64,000 nt of DNA from Lineus longissimus. Taxonomy: Eukaryota > Nemertea > Pilidiophora > Heteronemertea > Lineidae. Each line of letters starts with the position of its first letter. Positions within the stretch are counted from its first letter, which is position 1. Made by a program: the position numbers and the translations under genes. Below the pieces are notes generated by a model that ran no database searches, had not been told where the DNA came from, and was given only the letters and a program-made list of their open reading frames with translations. The DNA is taken from contig NC_088324.1 of assembly GCF_910592395.1 (NCBI RefSeq), positions 5,916,953 through 5,980,952 on the forward strand. Reading direction: 5' to 3'. Of the stretch, positions 55,951-64,000 are shown piece by piece.

Positions 55951-58900
55951 ATAAGTAAAGCGATTATTTATGATAATGGAATTCGTTTTATTGGACTATA
56001 GTAGTCGGAAAATCAGAGATACACTGGCCTTCTCAAATATCATATAGGCCTACGTGATGTAATGAAGTGTAGGCCTACAGGGTGATACCGTACCCAAAAA
56101 ATGCAACCGATGTAAATGTTGAGGAAAATAACTATCACTTGGGGCCTATATATGTCTCCAGGCTCCAGCTTTTTTGCACATCATCTTAAGTCTTATTGCA
56201 TGACATTTTAACAAAGATTTAAGACCTGGCCTGGGGGTCAAATAGCCTTTTTGGTGTGCCATTTCAAAAAAAATGGTCAATATGAAGGATTGTAATACAG
56301 TGAATTCACATTCACAAACAATGTGTAAATTTATGCATCCGATCTATATGCCAGTATTAAGCGATTACTGCTATTAACGGCAGATGAGAGATACTCAGTT
56401 GCAAACGCATGTAGTAGTAGCAGCGATCATAAAAATCGCTCGTTTTCGGGACGCTTAAAGTTTTAAAATGCTGCCTCGAAAATATAACCAAAAGTGACAA
56501 TGAGTTGAGTGACTCACAAAATATCCTACAAGAAATAACGAAAGCTTTAAAAAAATTCTCAAACGTTAAACTTACTCGCTTCGTCAGTTGCAGTTTTCCT
56601 TACCCTAGGCCTAAATTGAGGTCGAATTTGGAATCTTCGGGGGAGCATTTTGACTGGTCCTGACATCGCGTCATGCTGGCGTGGGCTGCTCGAATTGCGT
56701 TGTTGCATCTTACGTCATGGTCGCAACATCACTGCGCTGGAACGACGTCATTCTTACACGATTGTTGTAATGAATTGCATTTGGCTGTCTCGATCTGCGA
56801 ACCATAAAACTATGACTTTATGAGGTTAGCATACCCTCGACTATTGAACCTTGTTTGTTCATTGTAAGTACTGTTAATCGCCCTGCAAACAAGCGATTTA
56901 AATTGCTTACCAGCTGATACATGTCGATGTGATTTTAGTCGCATGCGGTGACGCCGATAATCGCTCGTTTAATTTGAATATCGCCGATCGCTATCAAAAG
57001 CCAGCGCGATTGCCGGTTTTACCTAAAGACGATATACCTTCTTTTCAGAGTTCGTCGTTTACGTGTAGGCTTTAGAATAAATTAACCTCATGAAGTGCAG
57101 AAAATTGGAATAACAAATCTCCATGAAAGCAGTCGTCGTTGCAACATTCTTTCTATTCGTTGCTACGTCAACCGGCTAGGGCTAGGCCTATCTTGTCTGC
57201 GGTACAACCGATAATCGCCTGGGTTTTTAAATGGCAGTCGATCGATACAATCCGCGATTTTTTGGTCACAGCTGCAAACGAACGAATATTGCATGCGATC
57301 ACGATTGCTGGTCGCAGCAATCCTGATTGCGTGTTTGCCATGCGCTTTAGTGTGTAATTTGATGGAGGTTTATCGCCTCGGTGACGCAGAACAATTCAAA
57401 GTGATTAGGCCTTATCTAAGATGGGCTATATTAAAGAAACTAAATAATAGATAAAAGAAAAATTAGATTTACATGGATCGTTGTCAAAAGAAACCTCTCG
57501 TGGCTGAATCAAAATATCAGCCAGCTCGTGAAAGTGATCAATTTGCCCGGTCGGCTTTTGAAATATAGGTCACAGTCCTCGCAAAAACATGTTTACCTGT
57601 CTTATCATCTCGTCCCCCTCAATCATTTCTTCACTGCACCAAATGTATGAGTATGAATAATTATGATTAAATTTAAAAGGTAAATAAATCACTGTTTATT
57701 AAGAGTGAATTGACCTGTAATATGGACAATATCAATGAAAAGAAAAAAAAACGAGATAAAGCATTAGGCAGGTTACGCAAGCTTACGTTTTGCGTCAAAT
57801 GTTACGGTTTGACGCGGGGCCCGGTTGTTAGAAAGCATGTTATCTTATAACATGATGTTGACATGTTGTTTCATGTACATCAATGCACATGTAACAACAT
57901 ATCAGCATGATGTTATGAGCTAACATACTTCTTAACAATCAGATCATGGAGGTCAAATTTAGTTCCTGCACGAGACGCGGCGTACGTCATCGTCTAACGT
58001 CATCAGGCTTCACACAGGGCTGAAAAGGTTGTTGATTTATAATCGGTAAGGTTAGGCGAGCGCTCAGCATTCTTAAAATACGTTCATATTTTGATCATAT
58101 TATGTACCCGTAATATGATTATGAAATTCCGAATGCATCTGTTGATCACGAATAACGTGAAAGGCTAGGCTTTGATCAACTTAAGTTGTATAGTCATGCA
58201 CTAGAGTTATGTGCCCATTGGCATTGCATGCGATTATGACAACAGACGCGGCAGTGCTTTGTTATGTCACGCCACTGTATAACCGGTCAAACCAAAAATC
58301 TCATGCATTTTGAGTTATATGCGATATTGCGTCAAATCTCGAATTCAGCGGGTCCCATACCTAACATGCCTAAAGCATAATTAATAATTGACCCGTCGCA
58401 GGACCATCGGCATCCCTGGCAAGATCGAAACCATGACGCCGATGTGAAGAGCTAATGTAGGCTTGAGTCGTCTTACATATTTTGACGCGCGTCGATTGCC
58501 GTTGGTCTTGCGTCATAAGGGCAATCCAGTGATTTGCATGTATGCGTGAAACATCCCACAGAGTCGTTTGCAAAACGTGATCATATCCTGAAAAAAGTAG
58601 GCTTGCTAAATCTCGCGATTCAAAATCTAAGTAGGACATGAATATCGACAAGATATGTCGCCTTTTAGGCCATAGGCATAAATCAAAATACAATACAATT
58701 GTTTTGTATTGTAGTTTCAGGACTAGATTATCATTTGGCATGCCATGTTGGACAATAGCAAGTTGTATTGTATGAAATAAGATATCCACCGAATATAAGA
58801 CCATTCGCCGCGACTTTTATCAAGAATCAACATAAAGCAGCATATCTTTATTTCAAATGGTGAGTAAAGTTGTCGTTTGGCGTGACGAAGGAATATTCTG

Positions 58901-59604
58901 AATAAAAAATAGTGCGCATAAAGTGATCCTAAAAATACCAGTTATTCTCCGGGATCCGCCCCATTACGAAAAAAGGAGTGCCCATTTAATCAAAAACATT
59001 TTTCGCAATTATACGCCGCTACTTTCTCTCCTCAAAGTCAAACCCCCTCACCCACATTGGGCCTATATATAATTTTTCTGTAGTATACTAATTGTAAATT
59101 CGCTCATTACATCAGGAAATTCCTACGTAGGAATGGAAGAATGTCGGGATTATCCGGAGACTTTCTGAATCTGAATGTCCGCCGAGTCCATCATTAGAAA
59201 GTAATTGGTTCGACTCTCGGAAAAAAACACCACGAGTGTTTTACCTCTCGTTCATTGAGCTTGACACGTTACCCAAATTTGTCCTTCGCATGAAAAAGCG
59301 TGGTTCCGTAAACCTTGGCCAGGTTATAATGGAATGCTACACGTGCATTGAGCTAGTATTTCACAGTGTCGATGACGACATGTTGTTTTCTTTTACATAA
59401 ATGCAGGTACATGAAACTATTCCCTGGTTGCAGACTTGGTAGTGGCGATGTAATGGAGAGGGGTTTTTTTATCCCAGAGCGGGAACGATACGATATTTGT
59501 CCTTGGCTGAAGTTGATTGTTTTGTATCATTATGTCCAGCACGAATCAACAAAGTCAAAAAATCTGGAAACAAAACTACCGGTACAACACCTCAATTAGG
59601 ACTA
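55951..59604. other. No gene; MITE remnants
   Basis: A one-sided mariner-type end near 56077, a TA plus GGCAGGTTACGCAAGC end near 57768 and a palindrome at 57817-57942 (GGGCCCGGTTGTTAGAAAGC to CTTCTTAACAATC) with ACATGATGTTGACATG inner pairs. A 144-codon minus ORF at 58804-58370 has no domain and looks random. Confidence 0.5.
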
Positions 59605-60121
59605 TAGACCATTCGTATGTTATGTCCGCATCGTTTGGGGCTCTGGAGGGCAAACTACTGGTTGGATTTCTTTGAAGTTTGTTTTTATTGGTCTTCATCT
59701 AAACACCAAACAGGATATTTTTTCATTTTTTTAGTAACCATGGTAACGGAATGGTTTTTGTGTATGCATTAGTGTACATTGACGTAGTGCATTGAATTCT
59801 GACATTTTCTACTCTGTACGGTTTATTTCTCGACCAATCTGGATGAAAAGTTCAGGTTATTATTTTTTGGTTGCAATCTACTCATGTGCCAAGAATGAAT
59901 GAGAGAAATCCAGAAACAAAATATGGCATATCTAGGAAACCCTCAAAATGACCATTGGACTCTGCTGAAGAATTTTTGTTTCTGCATTCAGAATGCTGAA
60001 CCCCTAAATCCTGTTTTGTTTTGAAGCAAGGATGAATAAAAAACAAACTTTAAAGAAATCCACCTAGTAGTTCCCCTCCAGAACACCAAACGATGCGGAC
60101 ACAATATCTACCAATGGACTA
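59605..60121. repeat. 517-bp MITE with about 85-bp inverted ends
   Basis: The left arm begins TAGACCATTCGTATG and includes GTCCGCATCGTTTGG, GGAGGG and GGATTTCTTTGAAGTTTGTT. The right arm carries the complement ending CCAATGGACTA. Internal sequence is AT-rich and non-coding. Confidence 0.85.
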
Positions 60122-60494
60122 GTTGCCAACTTTTGCAAGATAATTTGGGTTCTTTTCAATGGATCGCTGGTTTTTGCTGGTTTTTTTGAAACAGTATTTT
60201 AACGAGGTTCTAAAACCCCTGTAAGACAAAGATGCTGACTGAATCACGCCATAAGCACAGAAATAAAACAATGTTGTCTCTCGGGCCAAAATTCCCTGTA
60301 TCTCCTTCATCTTTTAGACTTCAGAGCTTCTCTAAAAAAAACAGGTCATCTTACATTTTCAAGCATTAACATTTGAAGTAGATCAGAATAGTTTCCAACC
60401 TTTGCCGTTTCCCGTGGTGAAAAAAACTTAATTGATTTTTCCTAAATGATTTCCTTTCCAGACATGCAGGCGATGACCAGTTTGTGATCTTGCG
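60122..60494. other. Upstream region of the FN3-repeat gene
   Basis: No clear TATA box. The sequence GATTTTTCC to GATTTCCTTTCCAG/ACATGC at about 60448-60465 could be a 5'-UTR acceptor just before the start codon. Confidence 0.4.
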
Positions 60495-62901
60495 ATGTCT
60501 CGACCCATGGTGCTAGCGCCGGCCCTGACGGTGCTCGTTTTGGGAGTATTATCATTTGGTCTTCCACAATGCAGTCTTGCTCAATGTAAGTACAGCTGGT
60601 AGGCCTACAAAAACAACAGAGAGTACTACGTGTATTTTTGATGATTAATGTTGTCAGCTTTCTACGCTCGCCTGGATTTTAATTGCTACAAGCAGGTCTT
60701 GCAAGCTCACGAAAAGGTAAGGTATACGTCTCTGGGGAGTTGTGATGTCATAATGCGCGGTGTTAATCAACCCATCCCAAGCCCTGCCTTATGTCTGCTT
60801 CAACGTACCACCCTTCCTCATCTAAACCCAGACATTGGAGTAATCCTGTCTCGTTATGGCTGTATCTCAGTACAGGAACTCCTCGCCAAACGTAATTCGT
60901 ACTTGGCATGTAACTTTATATTTTCCAGCTCCACCCAACTTAGCATCGGATGTTAGCATAACGTCCATCACGACGACGTCCGCTGTCGCCTCATGGACAC
61001 AGACCGTGGGAGACTTTGACAATTACGAGATGACCATTATCCCTTCGGTAGGAGTAATATTCACTCCAGCATCAATTCTCAAGTCTTCAACTTCGCCCTC
61101 GACAAATGTGACCGGCCTTACTATTGGAAATCGGTATACCATTTCGGTGCGCACTCTAAAAGGAATAACCAACGGAACTGCAAAGACGAAAACATTTAAC
61201 ACCAGTAAGATCCATTACCCTTATTCTCCCAAATTACAACAAAAACCTCACCTCTTGCCAGTCAAGGTGACCTTGCTTACAAAAAAAGATCTAGCTCCGA
61301 CAAATCCAAATTATAGTATATCTGGTATATCTTGAATGAGTTTCATGAGCTCTATAATATGACTGACCGGACTACTCCTAATTTCAGAACCGACAGCTGT
61401 CTCGCAGGCATCTGTTGGTATCCAAGCAGGAACTCTTACAGAGACAACCGCAACTCTCACTTGGGGTGCAGTGACTATGGGGGAATTCGACAACTAGATC
61501 TTCAGTATCACCCCGCTGCACCCCAGCGGTACCGTGATGTAATGTTTCCAAGTTCATGCATGAAACACTACCTACACCCTTGCTTATCATTTGTTGCAGT
61601 TCCATCTGAAGTCAACCTCTCGACCGTCAACATCACCAGCCGAACCTCTACCGCTGCCACACTCAACTGGGATCCAGTTACCAATGGGACATTCGATAAT
61701 TATTTGCTAAGTATCAGTCCGATCGCTGGTGGAGCTACAGTTTCTCCGAGCACCGTACCTCGAGGGACTGAGAATGCCAACCTGCAGAGTCTCACTGCTG
61801 GAACAGAGTATACTATAGCGATAAAGACCGAGTATGGAAATGAAACGAGTGCTGGTCAAACATACAAATTAAAAACACGTACGTTTTGTAGTATCCTTTT
61901 TCTTCCATTGTGCCCCCCCCCCCTCCCAAGTCCAAGTCCCTTACGATAAGGAGAAAGCAGATTCCTCGTCGTATCTTTGAATTTGACCAGTGTAGCTATA
62001 CAGAAGATGATGAGAGAAGTTGTTTTACTTTCGAATGTTTTGATGTTTTTTGGTCCCTCAACCAGTTTTTCTCCTTTGTCCTTTCTTTGAGATTTCTCGA
62101 ACAGGATCGACATGGTTCACACCTTTATTTGTACAACCTGGGTTATATCTTTGAGAAGAGAAAAAGATGAAGCAGTGCCATTGGAGATCGAGTAGTTCTA
62201 ATTAGCAATAAATATTTTGCTATTCACTACCAAGTCCACTTTGAATCATCAAAAATAATCTCAAGAACTCGACCCCCATTCCACGATACAAATACAACAC
62301 ATTACGGGGGGGGGGGTTGTCTGAGATGACGACATGTTTAGCAGAGGACCCAATCACTGAATCAGTCAAGTTCAGAAATCGCGAAAAACGCAGTGTGCGG
62401 GACAAAATCCGGGCACAGTCCCGTTCCTCTGTGAGAGAATATGAATTATATGGGTTAGCTCAGTCTGCTTATTTCATAATTCGTCATCTGCAAATTCTCG
62501 CTCCCAGTGCTTGATCATTTCCATACGTTCTCTTAGGCTTTACTAATGCCCAACCAGTTTAAGCCCCGCTCGCCTCCAACCCTCGACAATGCTTGTTTCC
62601 AAACCAATGCTTATACTTCTAGTTCCTGGTGACGTCATCCGCTCATCCATCCAGGTCGCCCCCGGCACTTTGACCTCAATTTCGGCTACAATTTCCTGGG
62701 ACGCAGTCACCATGGGGTCATTTGATAGCTATAAACTCAGTATACAGCCGACAGGAGGCGCCAAGGTTGTCAGTTCTGTCCTCAAGGGAGCGCAAACATC
62801 AAATCTCAATGCGTTGAGAGCTGGGATACAGTACACGGTCGTGATCACGACCGTTTGGGGAGTGTTAGAGAGCGCCGGGTCTAGTTTCCAATTTACTACG
62901 G
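60495..62901 (+). CDS. FN3-repeat secreted or membrane protein, 5' part; continues past the window
   Basis: Probable extracellular matrix or receptor protein. Exon 1 (60495-60585) encodes a signal peptide (ALTVLVLGVLSFGLPQCSLA). FN3 exons: 60929-61204 (VASWTQTVGDFDNYEM, LTIGNRYTISV), 61600-61878 (LNWDPVTNGTFDNYLLSI, LTAGTEYTIAIKT) and 62623-62901 (ISWDAVTMGSFDSYKLSI, LRAGIQYTVVI). Each module is one exon of 276-279 bases, phase 1 at both ends, with GT-AG sites. The W...G.FD.Y...I pattern resembles FN3 repeats of tenascin or tyrosine phosphatase type. A decayed FN3 exon lies between the first two (61390). The last donor (62901) is used phase 1, so more exons must lie to the right of the window; no stop codon or membrane helix has been reached. 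Confidence 0.87.
61391..61545 (+). pseudogene. Decayed FN3 exon within the FN3 gene
   Basis: After a TTTCAG acceptor (ending 61390) the phase-1 frame reads an FN3 first half (TATLTWGAVTMGEFDN) and then meets an in-frame TAG at 61495-61497, exactly where the neighbours have tyrosine. The second half of the module is missing and no donor in phase follows. Splicing 60929-61204 directly to 61600-61878 keeps the frame, so the gene can skip it. Confidence 0.8.
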
Positions 62902-64000
62902 GTAAGAGTTTTGCTTCGTTGGTTAATGAAATGGTTGTATGGGGATAACGTAATGATGATGATCGGTAGATTTTGTAATCTGTATTCGAGAGATAAAACT
63001 AGGAAAGGACGGTTTGATACTCTGCCGTTCATGTCGAAGACTAGCAGAGATAAGATGGGTTCAACATTAGCGAACACTGAAAAAAATAATTTTTCCAAAA
63101 AATGTTGCATTTCCATGGGCAGTAAAAATGGAACAATTAAAACTCCTTTATGTTCCCCGAGACCTAGAAATTTGGTCAATTCTCGAGAAAAAAACAGCTG
63201 AACCTACAAATGTAGAACAAATTGCAACCAATTTGTTGTTGTTTGTTTTCTCGTAGTTTTGACGTGTAGAAAATATCAAATTTTTAATAAATCACGTAAT
63301 GTAAAAGTCGAAAAACTTTGCCATAGCAACCATAAGTGTTTTGCCTTAAAGCATGTCATTTCTGATATAGTTTCGCCAGTTTTGGTTGCTTTCTCACGAA
63401 ATTATCAAACTCTGTTAATGCAGTAATCATTTCTTCTACTTTTCGGTTACCATGGCAACGCATTTTCAGTCGATGTTAATGAGTTTTATAACTATTAAGA
63501 TACTGGTGATCATCCATTAATATCCTGGCTAAGAATTCTATTCCTTCATTTTGAAATTTGATCACATTATTTGACTTAACTTCATGTTGCCAAGCTCGGT
63601 CTGTAGTTTGGTCATATCACGCCCGGCAGTTTCACATAAGGGCGTTACGTCTTGTCCCGGTTCGGCGGTTGTTCAAAAGCACAAAAGTTACTTTATTCCT
63701 CACGGTTACGTTAAGAAGTAACATCGAGGACGTTATCCCTTTCAGTTCAACCCATTAAAATGTTCGCGTTAAGACTGAACGTCTTCATTAAGCTAACTCA
63801 GCCCAGGATGTTCTCTCAATTGTAAATGTCATCCATTGAAAATGCAGTTTGAAGACGCTTTTGATGATCGACTAAAGCGCTCTTCATCACTGGAAAGACT
63901 CTGATCTTATCTTCCTATAGGAACGCACCTCCTTTGATATACACACAGATCAATTCGTACCACAGAAATCACTCCGAAAATAGCTGGTGCTCTAGCAAAA
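62902..64000. other. Intron of the FN3 gene with one MITE
   Basis: No exon recognised up to the window end. The MITE at 63660-63804 lies here. Confidence 0.5.
63660..63804. repeat. MITE, GGTTGTTCAAAAGC family
   Basis: Homologous along its length to 23497-23654 (GGTTGTTCAAAAGCACAAAA, GTTACGTTAAG, GACGTTATC, CCCATTAAAAT, GTTAAGACT, CTCAGCCC). Left end slightly changed (GGTTCGGCGG). Confidence 0.85.

Noticed and set aside
58370-58804. 144-codon minus ORF
   Set aside because: No recognised motif and no splice or homology support.
60658-60716. Possible extra exon of the FN3 gene (FYARLDFNCYKQVLQ)
   Set aside because: It has good splice-like ends, but 59 bases would put the next FN3 exon out of frame.

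Overview
The window is eukaryotic, most likely from a marine invertebrate animal. Genes are split by GT-AG introns, protein modules sit on single exons of symmetrical phase, short inverted-repeat transposons are dense, and there is no operon structure. The domain families (Ig, FN3, SRCR, ZP) and a Polinton/Maverick relic would fit an echinoderm, hemichordate, amphioxus or lophotrochozoan. The sequence alone does not let me name the species.

Layout. 1-7.1 kb is the broken interior of a Polinton (Maverick) element: protein-primed DNA polymerase B, retroviral-type integrase, capsid-like fragments, an A32-like packaging ATPase and membrane or virion-like remnants. All are shifted or stopped except one intact 200-codon cysteine-rich ORF. 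7.1-10.7 kb holds no gene I recognise. 10.7-14.8 kb is an almost complete PIF/Harbinger transposon. Its MADF-BESS gene and its transposase gene lie on opposite strands, with the transposase catalytic exon inside the MADF-BESS intron, and each gene carries one nonsense codon. 16.7-25.6 kb (minus strand) is a type I membrane adhesion protein with four Ig domains, one FN3, a transmembrane helix and a tyrosine-motif tail. Its largest intron holds a pogo/CENP-B-type transposon with near-perfect ends and a dead transposase. 26.6-26.9 kb is a 77-bp minisatellite whose units carry splice-site-like ends. 28-33 kb holds repeats. 33.8-44.1 kb (minus strand) is a complete ten-exon gene for a 681-residue SRCR-SRCR-ZP protein with a signal peptide, a furin site and a C-terminal hydrophobic anchor. 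44.5-60 kb is gene-poor and rich in MITEs, a Myb-bearing 990-bp transposon, an ATTCGATTT-rich satellite and minisatellites. 60.5 kb to the right edge is the 5' part of a secreted or membrane FN3-repeat gene on the plus strand.

Together the three host genes form a local group of extracellular or cell-surface proteins (Ig/FN3 adhesion molecule, SRCR-ZP protein, FN3-repeat protein). The rest is mainly transposon sediment of at least five DNA-transposon families. I found no convincing new biological system. The points most worth checking are the splice-competent minisatellite, the inverted repeat copies bracketing the SRCR-ZP gene, the Harbinger gene-in-intron layout and the one intact ORF in the dead Polinton.
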